This document shows, piece after piece, positions 41,971 to 52,365 of a stretch of DNA of 64,000 bases. A program made the translations under genes and the position numbers. The notes beneath the pieces are model-generated. The model saw only the letters and a program-made list of their open reading frames with translations, searched no databases and was not told the origin of the DNA. Where the stretch lies: the NCBI GenBank assembly GCA_037178625.1, contig CM074134.1, forward strand, positions 1,178,001 through 1,242,000, in the 5' to 3' direction. This DNA is from Skeletonema tropicum (Eukaryota > Bacillariophyta > Thalassiosirophyceae > Thalassiosirales > Thalassiosiraceae). Every line of letters begins with the position of its first letter. Within the stretch, counting starts at the first letter, position 1.

Positions 41971-43257
41971 TTATTTTGAATACTCAATTCTGGCAGGTGC
42001 CGTCAGCAAGAAGATATCCATGATAAGACAAATAAATACTAGCGCCACAAACATTTGGAAGCTCCTCATATTCTTCTTGCCAATAGCTGTTCCTGTCCAG
42101 GGACACCTGCATTGTTCGTTCCATGATCGTCCCGTCCGTGTTGGCGTAGCAGGGAAAAGATGATGTGTTAGCATGACGACAATAAAAAATTCCATAACAA
42201 CAGCGAATGACGCAAATCAAACCATTACCAAAACTCACGTGTGATCAAACTCCTCTACAATCACCGCAGTATCAGGGTCGTAACTCGCGTTTCGAGGCCG
42301 ATAACTTTGAGCCTGTTCACTCCAACGCCACGGTCCACCCTCAGTGCCCCAACGAAACCCAACTCTTCTCCTTGGTATATCTTCTTCTTCTTCATTCTCA
42401 TCCTCTGGGGGGTCTTTGTGTCTAGTCAGTATCCCAGGATCGCGGAACCCCGTGTTGAATAGCGCCCTAATGAGTAGTATTGTAAGAACAGCCCAACCCA
42501 ACTTGATATACCAAGCTCGGTAAGGTAAACCAACAAACAATGTCAACCCACTCACACCAAAGATTAAGGGATACGTAATACCAAGAAGCATTGGCCAGAA
42601 TGGACCGACAATGAATTGAATTTCACGCTTTCGCACCATACGTTTTGTTACCTTTCCAGTATTCTTCTTTCCGTCAGAGTCACTCTTGTTTCGATTGCGC
42701 AATGCCTCTTCATCATCATTTACAAAATCTTCTTCATCCTCATCACCATCCTCATCCACTTCCACCATGACATACCTCGACTTGAGTACAGCCATATTCC
42801 CAATCCTATCAGCACCCAACCTCGAACAAACCACCGCAGACAAATAAATACAACCACATCCAGGATCCATCTCCTCTTGAAACACCTGATTTACTTCTGC
42901 CGATGGGGGACAGCAGCAACAACATCCAGAACGACCCTCACGATTGTATTTTTCGAGCTCATCCGCCCATGTTGGTTCGACTAGACCTGCGGCATATTCA
43001 CTTTCTTTCCAATGGCGTAATTTGTTTTGGTGTTTTTCTTGTTGGTATTTGTCGGTTAGTGTGAGATCCGTATCGGTTGGATGTTGGTCGTCGTCGTCAT
43101 CATTACCACTAGATATTTCAAGTGGTAATTTATCATCATTTGTATCAATTTTTCCATAGCGGCCGGCTGTGGAGGTGCCCGCCTCAGAGTCAAAATCATG
43201 TGTTAATGATGTCATTGTAGGGTTGACTTTTTTTGTTGGACGACGTTTTGTGGCCAT
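41971..43257 (-). CDS. Atypical DHHC-family S-acyltransferase (DHTC variant)
   Basis: Two exons, 43257-42239 and 42106-41971, flank a 132-bp intron (GTGAG...CAG) and give 384 aa. The join rebuilds VEEFDHTCPWTGTAIGKKN, so the catalytic signature is DHTC instead of DHHC. Upstream of it the DPG motif (RDPGILT) and the RPRNASY segment are kept, but the usual Cys-rich zinc ligands are replaced by DPDTA. Two membrane helices precede (about IVGPFWPMLLGITYPLIFG and AWYIKLGWAVLTILLI) and one follows (MFVALVFICLIMDIFLL). A six-Cys run GCCCCCPP near residue 112 may itself be acylated. It probably palmitoylates membrane proteins at the Golgi or plasma membrane. It may have diverged in metal binding. Confidence 0.8.
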
Positions 43258-44529
43258 AGTTTGTCAGCAAGGTCACCGAGTATTAGTTATCCAGCAGTGC
43301 CAGTAGCATGCAGGCACGACCGATAAAGAATTATTTAATATCTCTGCTACTCAGTCAGCTCTCCACAAACATTCAATCACCATGTAATTTAGATACAGTT
43401 ACATCCAGTTATGTTGTACGATCTATGGGAGTACAATACATCGAGCAACGGTTTTTTTTTTTCTTTGGCATGCTAACTTCCATATCAATTATGGCGGGAA
43501 CATGGAACATGAGAACACCGCGCTTCGATGTGACTCGATCTCATCTACATCATGGTACTGCATGGAACGCTTGTTACCTACTCGATGTAACAACTTCTTG
43601 CACTATGGTTCAGACTTTAGAGCAGCAGCAAGGCAATCCCCGTACGTAACATTGTGCGAAATAGCAGCGCTTATTCTCGGGTCCAATTTCTTCCTATCTC
43701 GAAGATTATGTCATACCATAGTTTCTTCAGCAAGGATAGGGTTGGACTGCAGTTTGGACATTGATGATGATGCCCACATACACGCTCACGCTGTCATAAA
43801 TGAATAGTTGTTTCAATACCGAAGACTTATATTACTCTGGTGCAAGCTGGATCTGAACTGGCAGGGAGGGATATGTCTCCTTTACTTGCGTAGTCCTGTA
43901 AGAAGTGAAGCAGCCATCTAATCAACCCATCATTTTCTAAACGATTGTGCCTTGAAATTGGAGAGAGTCGCTTGGCAACTGATTCCCTACCTTTGCAAAA
44001 ATGAATTCTACTCTCGCATTCTCACTTTGTCAATGTAAAACATCTGAGCAGTAGCAGCGAAGTTTTCTATTGAGCACAACTGGACCCGACGAAGCGGTTG
44101 CAAAGTTCTTCGACGGTGAAAGGTATATCAAAGCCTGCGCTAGCATCAATTCTTAGTGCACGTAAATTGAGCTTTACGTCTCGTATTATGTGATCTCTAT
44201 TCCTATCTGATGCACAGGGGAGTTTCTTTGTGCATCATCTTTGTGAGATTTATGTTGTATCCCGTGTTTCTCCCTGCAGCACTTTCGTTTCATCTTTGAC
44301 AGAGAATGGTAATGGAAGGGAGCAATGTCACGTTGGATTGGCCCACAAAGATCTAGAGATGCCCAAACGTACGAGCAGGACTTTTCTACTTCGCTGCAAC
44401 GTATGTGCAACGAGCTTATGAAAGGGATACCGTCTGAAGACACCTATCTCATTATACTCTTCTTATTCCATGCCATGCGATGCCTTGCCTGGGCCTACCT
44501 CTCTGATGAGTGCAGCAACATCATCACCT
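43258..44529. other. Intergenic region
   Basis: About 1.27 kb without supported coding sequence. Short frames on both strands have no recognisable motif. A poly-T run lies near 43450. It contains the promoter of the acyltransferase and the 3' flank of the peroxidase. Confidence 0.35.
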
Positions 44530-47133
44530 CTAGATTAATTCAACGTCACAATTGTCTGCGAGAGGGAAGAGATTGTTCTGACCAACCTTCGTTGCTTTCC
44601 TCCAAGCTTCCCGAAATGCATTATAGAATGGAACTTGATTATCATTGGGGTAGGTTCCACCAAGGAATTCCTCAAATGCATCGTAAGCTTCCGACCTTGG
44701 ATGGTTGTCTGGTAATCGAGGGCATTTTCTGCTCAAACCAGTACAGCGACTTCCTGTGCAGCATGGCATGTTACCTTCGATCGACATGACTAGGCATAAA
44801 TCAGTATTAAGCATCACCCTGTCAACGCCATTTCCTGTCGCTGTCGTCCAATCTTCTGTTGAAGTCCCAATGTTTCGTGGACGCCATGAATTCAAAAAGA
44901 CTTCTTCATAATAGGATTTATCGAATATCATCGCTTCGATATTGCTTGAAACCCAGGTTCCATGATGACCAGAAAACCCTCTATCACCTCTGCCTAGAGT
45001 ATGTGCGCCCATCAAAGCTGTGGCATCTGTCCAAGTCAAACCCATTCTTGTCAAAAATACATCTTGTGTCTGAGAGCAACCTCTCGGGGAAGGTAGGCGA
45101 TCGCCTTGTCCGCTACACGAGTTTGCATCGACTCTTCCCCACTCATATGTCCCCCTCAGGTCTAATCCATTATCAACTGAAGTCTGCCTTATTACTGCGT
45201 TTGCACAAGCAATCCAAAAGTCTGCTCTCGATTGCTCAGAATACTTGCTTTCATATAAATTGGTGAGCAAACAACCTTCGCACCATATGTCATCAGGCAA
45301 ACCGGCGTTTGCAGCATGTGATGGATCGAAACAGCCATCCGGTCCCATTGGATTATTTGCATCATTCTGGTCGAAGTCCATAAAATCATGAGCAACGAGC
45401 CTACACAAGATGAATTGTAATGTACGGTAACTATGGTCAGTATATTGAACAATAATATCAAACAAACCTTGAGAAACTTACCTTACAATTCCACCCAGGA
45501 TATGAGCCTTCGTTTTGTCATCAGATATCCCATTCTTCAACTGTTCTATGTCTCTGTCAATTTCATCATAGATACTATTTGTGATGCAACCCTTTCTTTG
45601 TTGTGGAGTTGGCCGAACTGAAGGTTTCTGCGCAGGGATAGCTTCATTAATAGATAACTCTGCAATATTAAGTGGCTTCATTGTAGGACTGGCAGTTGAA
45701 GGATGTGGAGTAGGATTAGCGGTCGTTGGATGCATTGTTGGTCTAGGTGTTGGGTTAGAAGTAGTTGGCTTAGCAGTCATTGGATTGGAGGTAGTTGGTT
45801 TTATCGTAGGACTAGCAGTCGAAGGACGTGGCGTAGGCTTAGCGGTTGTTGGATACATTGTCGGCCTGAGTGTTGGATTGGAAGTAGTTGGCTTAGCGGT
45901 AGTCGGCGTGGAGGTAGTTGGATCGGAAGTCGACTTGGTGGTAGTCGGCTTGGTGGTAGTCGGCTTGGAGGTAGTTGGATTCGCGGTAGATGGCGGTGGC
46001 GTAGTATTGGCTGTAGGCTTCGAGGAAGGATCAAGGGTTATCGTTGATGGTGGTGAAGTGGCTTTTTGTACCATGTCAAAATAATTGTCGATTGCAAGTT
46101 GGAGCCATTGGTATTGGGAAGATGGTTCCAGGGAGGGCCGTGTTGAAAGCGGCTCTTGAGTATTGACCGGGGGACTAGGTATTAAAGAAGATGTCACATC
46201 ATCTACACCTATGTCACCTTCTCCAATTGCAGTTGATGATGTCGTTGTTGATGTCGAAGATGATAATGACTCCTTTGTCCCATCTTGACCCATGGAAATT
46301 GCAACAGCAGCAGCAATCGCTAGCACCACTATACAGGTAGCCAACACAAAAAAATATCTTCTACGGGTTGGTCTCTGATCTTCTGGGTAGACCTCTTCTA
46401 TCATGTCATCAACATTCACAGGAAGATGCGCCATTTCCTCATCGTTTTTGACAGGAGAAAATATTGCGTGATCTTCAGGGTTGCCTAGCTCGCTTTCGGG
46501 TTGTGATGTGTTAGCTTCATGAGACGACTCGTCGATTACTGTAACATTATCAGATTCTCTTCTTACATCGTGTGAAGGTTGATCGATGTCTGCCATTTCC
46601 TCTGTTTGATCAGTTTGTATACTATCTGCCCTGACGTCCATATTCACAAGCGGGTCTACCGAACTCATAGTCATAGTGTATTCTTCTGTTGTATCACTCA
46701 TGCAATCATCAGAATCGGGAGTTGCAACATCACCTTCTATCGACTCATTTTGACCAGTCAACAGTGGCTCTTCATCTGCATCAGAGAGGCGATCATCCTC
46801 AATGTCATCGGCAGACGGCTTATCGATGTCAGAGTTCGCATTACCGATCACATCTCTCCCTGTCGCTTCATCTTCTACCACGGCAGCAGACTGAACATCT
46901 ACATTATCGACGATATTTCTTGAAGGATTTTCATCTCCACGAAACTCCATCGTTGTTTCTAGCTCACCACGCGTCGAATCACCATCATTACTATCATTAT
47001 TTGATCGCACATGTTCTGCACCTGCACCATATTCATCTGTGGCAGCAGCGTGGCCGCTTTTACTGCTCTGCTTTATTTTTTCACTCATAGGGATTTCATC
47101 GTCTCGTTTTCCTTCCTTCCTGATCACTCTCAT
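44530..47133 (-). CDS. Membrane-anchored haem peroxidase with Pro/Thr-rich stalk
   Basis: Two exons, 47133-45482 and 45400-44530, flank an 81-bp intron (GTAAGT...TAG) and give 840 aa. An acidic, probably cytosolic N-terminus (1-255) is followed by one membrane span (FVLATCIVVLAIAAAVAIS, about 259-278). Then comes a mucin-like stalk (about 365-495) of PTTSKPTTTKPTT-type repeats, encoded by an internal minisatellite at about 45690-46040. The peroxidase domain begins near CITNSIYDEID (about 517). The intron join gives GGIVRLVAHDFMDF, restoring the distal Arg and His. The proximal His is in ALMGAHTLGRG. The enzyme would face the outside or a vesicle lumen. It is paralogous to the divergent peroxidase at 47513-48913. 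An inner ATG at 47088 is an alternative start. Confidence 0.88.
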
Positions 47134-47512
47134 CGTAGCTCATCGTCTACAATACTTCTTATCACCATCTCATCCCGCCATTATCCCCAAAAGAATGTAT
47201 CCCGCCTCCCCACGTTTGAGTTATTCGCGGTCTTTTGAATCGGAATTCAAAATCTTTGTCAAGTAGTAATTCCTCAGTACAAAAGCCAAACAAAAGCGGT
47301 ATTTTCTCACTTGCCTTTCGGGGGCTGTTGGCGGCAGAAGTTTAAGATACCATTGTAAACAGAAACCTCGAACGACGCCAAATTTGGCAATAGCAATCAG
47401 ACTCAGGCAATACTATCTCCAGACTTCGCTTTTACATCTACTGGAGAGGCGCCTTTTATTTTAATGTACCAATGCGCTGCCATAAAACAAGAAGAGGAGT
47501 AGAGCATCAACC
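47134..47512. promoter_or_regulatory. Shared bidirectional promoter of two peroxidases
   Basis: 379 bp separate the two divergent start codons. The 12-bp palindrome GCCAAATTTGGC at 47377-47388 lies between them. Both genes probably respond to common signals. Confidence 0.5.
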
Positions 47513-48913
47513 ATGCGTGTAATCAACATCGTTGTACTATTGATTTGTGGTGCGGCCAACTACTTGGCCTATGCACATCCCGACCTATTGAATAATGCTA
47601 CAGATGCCGACACTGAAGCTGCAGAGACACCGTGCCCATTTGCTGATTTCTGGTTTGATCTTGCATCTACTGAAGAGGGCGACAACGATGGGCTAGATGA
47701 TAATGCACCTATTGAAGAAGAGAGTGCACAGCAAGAAGAAGCCACTGAGCAGGCTTCTTCTTTAGTTCTCAAAGGAAGTGCGAGTAACAATACTGTATCC
47801 ACGATGGAGCTACGCCAAAACAATGCTCCAAACAAGAAGAAGAGGGTATTCAGGAATGGCAAGAAGAGAAAGAAGAAGCAGTCGTCGACAGGTGGTACTC
47901 CTAACATTCTCTTGCCGAATCAAAACCAAAACGGTGGAAAGAAGGTTAGATCTGGCAGGTGCTTCACGATAAGCTTGTATGATGAAATTGATGCCGATAT
48001 CATGAGGATTCAGAATAGTATTATTGACCTAAGACAACGTGGGAGTTTCCTCGGTGGACTGCTAAGATTGGCTGCACACGATGCAATGGACTACGATCCT
48101 AGCAGATCGGCACGCATGGGAGCAGATGGTTGTTACGATTCGAGTCATCCTAATAATGCAGGTCTTGACTTCGTATGGTCCGATCAATCAGCGCTAAGAC
48201 AGTTGTATCTCCAGAAGTACTCGCATATCTCAAAAGCAGACTTTTGGATTGCTAGTGCAAATGCAGTCATCAGGCAAACGTCAATTGGTCAAAGTTTGGA
48301 TATGAAGAACAGTTTTCGGTGGGGCCGAAGAGATGCCGACTCGTGCAATAGACAAGGTGATCGCCTTCCATCCACAAGAGGTTGCAGTCAGACGGAAGAT
48401 GTTTTCTTGAACCGTATGGGGATGACGTGGGAAGATGCAGTTGCGTTGATGGGGGCTCATACACTAGGCCACGGCAACGAAGACAACTCTGGTCATCAGG
48501 GAACATGGGCTCCGACCACCGGAGAGGCTACTGTTTTTGATAAGAAATACTACGAGCAGCTGTTTATGAACAATTGGCGTATGTCGGGAGAAGGACGGGA
48601 TCAAGATTGGAGGACGGGCAACAACTGGAACGATCGAATGATGCTCAACACGGACGTATGCCTGGCATACAATATTGAAAGTGGTGCTCGTTGTTGCACA
48701 ACAGGCAACTTTCAATGCAGCCAATGCCCCCGGTACTCGTCTAACAGTTCCCGGAAAGCGGCAGAAAGAGCAGTCTTGAAAATGCTGGGTGGTTTACCAG
48801 GCAACACAAACAATGGCCCTTTCTATAATGCATTCGAAGTGGCATGGAACAAAATGACTTCTGCCGGTCATGATTACCTCATCCCCTTGACGACAAACGA
48901 ATGTTGGTTATGA
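47513..48913 (+). CDS. Secreted haem peroxidase (plant/fungal superfamily)
   Basis: An intronless frame of 466 aa. A signal peptide is evident (MRVINIVVLLICGAANYLAYA). A linker of about 120 residues follows, acidic then basic (NKKKRVFRNGKKRKKKQ), before the catalytic domain starting near CFTISLYDEID (about 154). Distal residues are in LRLAAHDAMDYD (Arg and His), with a nearby GADGCYDSSHPNN calcium-site-like segment. The proximal His is in ALMGAHTLGHG. Multiple Cys pairs (GCYDS, DSCN, RGCSQ, ARCCT, CSQCP) suggest disulfides. It is close in sequence to the membrane-anchored copy. It probably acts on H2O2 outside the cell or in the secretory path; the substrate is unknown. Confidence 0.9.
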   Translation: MRVINIVVLLICGAANYLAYAHPDLLNNATDADTEAAETPCPFADFWFDLASTEEGDNDGLDDNAPIEEESAQQEEATEQASSLVLKGSASNNTVSTMELRQNNAPNKKKRVFRNGKKRKKKQSSTGGTPNILLPNQNQNGGKKVRSGRCFTISLYDEIDADIMRIQNSIIDLRQRGSFLGGLLRLAAHDAMDYDPSRSARMGADGCYDSSHPNNAGLDFVWSDQSALRQLYLQKYSHISKADFWIASANAVIRQTSIGQSLDMKNSFRWGRRDADSCNRQGDRLPSTRGCSQTEDVFLNRMGMTWEDAVALMGAHTLGHGNEDNSGHQGTWAPTTGEATVFDKKYYEQLFMNNWRMSGEGRDQDWRTGNNWNDRMMLNTDVCLAYNIESGARCCTTGNFQCSQCPRYSSNSSRKAAERAVLKMLGGLPGNTNNGPFYNAFEVAWNKMTSAGHDYLIPLTTNECWL

Positions 48914-49174
48914 AAAGATTCCCCCTAGAATGAAAGTTTATCTAACACTGCGTGTTTTTTCACATTAATCCATTCTCTGGCTTTCTATCCTTTCTCAATA
49001 AATATGAAATTGTACGCCCTACAGCACCCCTCTCCTATCACCTTCCAGCCGTCAAAAGTTTTGTGGTAGTATTGAAAGATTGTGAAAGTCCTAAGGTGCA
49101 CGTAACATCGTAACACCGAAAATGACTAGATAAAAAACGTAAATATTGCCATACAACCTAATCTCTCGCTGTTA

Positions 49175-50062
49175 TTACAAGCACCCCCCCAATTGTTGCA
49201 ATACACAATCAATTTGATCTTCATCTTCTAATTCCAACATTTTGGGTGAAGCGGTTTCTGAAATACGTTCTCCATCGAGCAAGAAGCGAAGAGCGCCTAC
49301 ATCTACTCCCTTACGATTAGCGTAGGCTTCAAAAACCTTTTTTGGTATGAATGTGATGTGAATTGTTGAGGATTTTTTGTTCATATGTCATGTCATTTCC
49401 TACTATTGACTGATGCACTATCATTATTCACTCACCTTCTTCATTTTTGTTGACTTTTTGATCTTAAACATGGTCTCCTCACCACCCTGATCCTTCACTC
49501 GGATTGTAATAGGTGCATCCTCCGACTTGGCATCACCACCCTCGTCGTCGCTACCACCACCCACTTGTTGCAAGAAACAATCGATCTGATCATTGTCTTC
49601 CAAATCTAGAGAGTCGGGCGTGGAATCAAATTCGACGGCTTCTCCATCGAGCATGAAACGCATGGAGTTTACGTCAATGCCTTTTTTCCCGGCGTATGCA
49701 CTGTGATGCACCGTAGAGTAGAGTGGAGGTAACGTGAAGGTGTATGTGTATGCATGAAACGAGTACACAAGTGAGCCAGTGAAAAATAATACAATGCAAG
49801 CAAATGAAGATCCAACCCTTCTCTTCCAGAATGATATGCAATCAGAGGCCAATCAATGAACCTCAAAGATATCGAAACATTGAAGTAGCATCTCTTTATC
49901 GCGTCATCGCAGTAGGTGCATCTGATGAACTCACTTGAAAACTTTGGCCATCTTTGTCGACTTTTTGACCTTGAACATTGTCTCCTCGCCATTTTGATCC
50001 TTGACGCGGATAGTGATGGGCTCGGATCCACCCTCTGGCTTCTTATCTTCAGTGTCGGACAT
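49175..50062 (-). CDS. Tandem SUMO protein (two SUMO domains in one polypeptide)
   Basis: Three exons, 50062-49935, 49700-49436 and 49336-49175, join in frame to 184 aa; the introns are 234 and 99 bp (GTGAG...CAG and GTGAG...AAG). The ATG at 50062 starts MSDTEDKKPEGG, a typical SUMO N-terminus; an in-frame ATG at 50119 would add 19 residues. Domain 1 reads PITIRVKDQNGEETMFKVKK...NAYAGKKGIDVNSMRFMLDGEAV...DLEDNDQIDCFLQQVGGG. Domain 2 repeats the pattern: PITIRVKDQGGEETMFKIKK...EAYANRKGVDVGALRFLLDGERI...LELEDEDQIDCVLQQLGGCL. Both have the diglycine end. Domain 1 continues through GSDDEGGDAKSED into domain 2. Domain 2 has a short CL tail to be removed by a SUMO protease. The product may act as a ready-made di-SUMO or be cleaved into monomers. 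Confidence 0.88.
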
Positions 50063-50119
50063 TGTATTAGTGGTAGAGTCGCGTTGGTTTGACTTTGCGG
50101 CGGTGAGCGGTGAGTTCAT

Positions 50120-50496
50120 GGAGAATCGAAAAATCTAAATCTGCACAGGCAGTCGAAGGCGTGACGAAGTTAGTTGCAGCACTTCAATTGACACAATTAA
50201 ATCAATGCAATTGCTAACATACCATCACCTAGCACAGGTGACAAGAGGAGTGCGGACTTGCCACTGAACTAGAGATACCTAGACTGCACTCCTCTTATTA
50301 CCTAAAATGGGCAAGTTCAGATCCAGCTTGCCCAGTAAACAGCTCCTGAATACCATCCTAAACTAATCACTTATTTATCTTCGAAAAAAAAAAAAAAAAA
50401 AAAAAAAATGCTATTATGCCACTTCTAATGAAATCATGCTACAGTAGATAGACTTGCATTAAGGTTGAGACGACATCGCTATCTTTAATCTCTGTC
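50120..50496. other. Intergenic region with inverted repeats and a poly-A run
   Basis: About 380 bp between two minus-strand genes. Inverted words AAGAGGAGTGC and GCACTCCTCTT (about 50231-50295) could form a hairpin. A 25-A run occupies 50384-50408. Confidence 0.45.
50384..50408. repeat. Homopolymer A25
   Basis: An uninterrupted run of 25 A on the plus strand. It lies beyond the 3' end of the desaturase gene; its true length may be uncertain in sequencing. Confidence 0.85.
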
Positions 50497-52365
50497 TCAG
50501 CCATACACCAAAGAGAGGGTCCCGGCACCATGCTTGGCAAACTCCTTCTTCACTTCATTCATGTTGATCACCATTCCAGTGACACATTCTACAAACCCAA
50601 CTTCAATGAATGGCAGTCCATGCTTCTCGCATAGACGACGAATATGAGGAGTTGCAATAGGAAAGTATTCCCTAGATATAGTTGGGAATAAATGATGACA
50701 ATAGTGAAAATTCAATCCGCCGTAGAACCATCGAAACCAAACAGGAGTGTCAAAGTCCTGCGTACACAGTATTTGCCATACGCAAAAGTTACCCTCAGAG
50801 GCTGAGTGGATGTTATTCCAAGGTTTGATATGATGGTTGCCGAGCAACTGCAACGACAAAACTGCAAATTGACATGCCGCCGCCATGTAAACTCGTATCG
50901 GTGTGCTTGTTTGAGACAAGACAGCATAATGAAGCAGTACATGGAAAATGTTTCCGAGGATTGTCCAGGGTCGAAACTTTCGCTCGGTCAGCGTCGAATC
51001 AAGCACGATACCAATGCGACCAGCAAGGAAGATGATTGGAATGAATAGAATGTGCTGAAAGTTGGCAAGGAAGTGGATCATTTCTTGACCGTAGAATGGG
51101 ATGAGTTTTGCGTTTTGGACCCAAATGTCTTCTCTCATCTGATACCAAGATTTCATAGTGCAATCAATACAGGAACAAATTGTGAGATATCCTAAATAGC
51201 AAAAGAATATAATAAAACATAACATATTATCCACAAATAGTCTTACCTGAGGATCTTTGAATCCATTCTCATCGAATGCTAACAACATGGCATGATGCTC
51301 CCTATGCTCTTCCCTCCACCACGCTCCATTCACCCCCAGAAACACTGTTCCATACAACCATCCCAAAATATCATTGATGAGTTCATTTCCAACCAGATTG
51401 TGGTGTTCTGCATCATGCATTAGGAATCCACTTTGATGCCAGAAAAGTCCCAGAAAGATTCCGGGTAGGATATATGAAAGTGGAGTTGTGGCAATGATTG
51501 ATGACTTTAGTGTAGATTGTTCTTCATCTGATGCTGCCAATTTCATGCAAAACACGGAAAGAAACAAGAACATCAACACCAAAGCTGTCTTTTGAACAAG
51601 CCAAAATAACGTTGGATTGTTATACCCCTTCTTCATGAAATCCTCATACAATTCAGCAGCATCCTTTTCAAACGCCTCCAAGTTGAATTGCTCCCTACGA
51701 AAGTATGCTGCAGCATGTGACATTGTCATGACTCCCTCTTCATACTCATCAAACATTTCTTGAGACACATCATTTCTCCGTTGTAGTAACTCTTCCATTT
51801 CTTCCTCCGTGGCCTCTCTCACCGGCTTGCGATATTTCATAATCTGCTTTGGATTGCGATGCATGACTTGAAATACGTGAGTTATGTCCGTCCCTAAATG
51901 TTGCTCTAAAATTTCCGAACCACCGGGATGATGTGCGATGAATTTGGAAACATTGTACCAGTGTTTGTTGTAGAGGACTAAACCTTGGGCACGTGCCTTT
52001 TCTCTCGTGGGGCATTTGATTATGGGTTTATGAAGAGTGTTCGGATAAGCAGCCGCTGCGGATGAAGAGGATAAGGACGAACACGATTGCTGTGATTTAT
52101 TGTCGTCATATTCATCATCTAGAAGACTGTCATCGGAAGGACCTTCCGTTGTTTGTAACGATTGAGCATCTGCCTCTTTCGAGCTGCTACTGTCCTCTTT
52201 GGCAACGTCTGCACCGCTACTACCGCCAAGGACCCACCACAAGAAAGTGACGCCGCATAGCAGCAATGTTGTTGCGATCTTGAAACTATAATCAGATGAG
52301 ATGAGACGACTATACTCCTTGAATATTGCAGTTACGACGTTGCTGCCGCCGCCGGCATCAGTCAT
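50497..52365 (-). CDS. Cytochrome b5-fused front-end-type fatty-acid desaturase
   Basis: The frame is open over 622 codons, but 51139-51246 looks like a 108-bp in-frame intron (CAG|GTAAGA...ATCAG). Removing it joins FKDPQ to MREDIWVQNAKLI and gives 586 aa. An N-terminal membrane helix (about 28-45) precedes a cytochrome b5 domain with the haem motif HHPGG (about 145). The desaturase core has box 1 HDAEHH (about 316), box 2 EEHREHH (about 352) and box 3 HYCHH (about 515). The third box starts with His where front-end desaturases normally have Gln. Several hydrophobic spans lie between. It would act in the ER on acyl-lipid or acyl-CoA chains, taking electrons from its own b5 domain. Position of the double bond cannot be assigned. 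Confidence 0.88.
   Translation of the reverse strand: MTDAGGGSNVVTAIFKEYSRLISSDYSFKIATTLLLCGVTFLWWVLGGSSGADVAKEDSSSSKEADAQSLQTTEGPSDDSLLDDEYDDNKSQQSCSSLSSSSAAAAYPNTLHKPIIKCPTREKARAQGLVLYNKHWYNVSKFIAHHPGGSEILEQHLGTDITHVFQVMHRNPKQIMKYRKPVREATEEEMEELLQRRNDVSQEMFDEYEEGVMTMSHAAAYFRREQFNLEAFEKDAAELYEDFMKKGYNNPTLFWLVQKTALVLMFLFLSVFCMKLAASDEEQSTLKSSIIATTPLSYILPGIFLGLFWHQSGFLMHDAEHHNLVGNELINDILGWLYGTVFLGVNGAWWREEHREHHAMLLAFDENGFKDPQVRLFVDNMLCFIIFFCYLGYLTICSCIDCTMKSWYQMREDIWVQNAKLIPFYGQEMIHFLANFQHILFIPIIFLAGRIGIVLDSTLTERKFRPWTILGNIFHVLLHYAVLSQTSTPIRVYMAAACQFAVLSLQLLGNHHIKPWNNIHSASEGNFCVWQILCTQDFDTPVWFRWFYGGLNFHYCHHLFPTISREYFPIATPHIRRLCEKHGLPFIEVGFVECVTGMVINMNEVKKEFAKHGAGTLSLVYG

Noticed and set aside
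43302..43807. Plus-strand frames of about 100 aa upstream of the acyltransferase
   Set aside because: They overlap one another in different frames, are rich in chance residues, and have no motif or upstream context.
45581..46084. Plus-strand frame rich in Val-Gly within the peroxidase gene
   Set aside because: It is the antisense of the Pro/Thr-rich stalk repeats.
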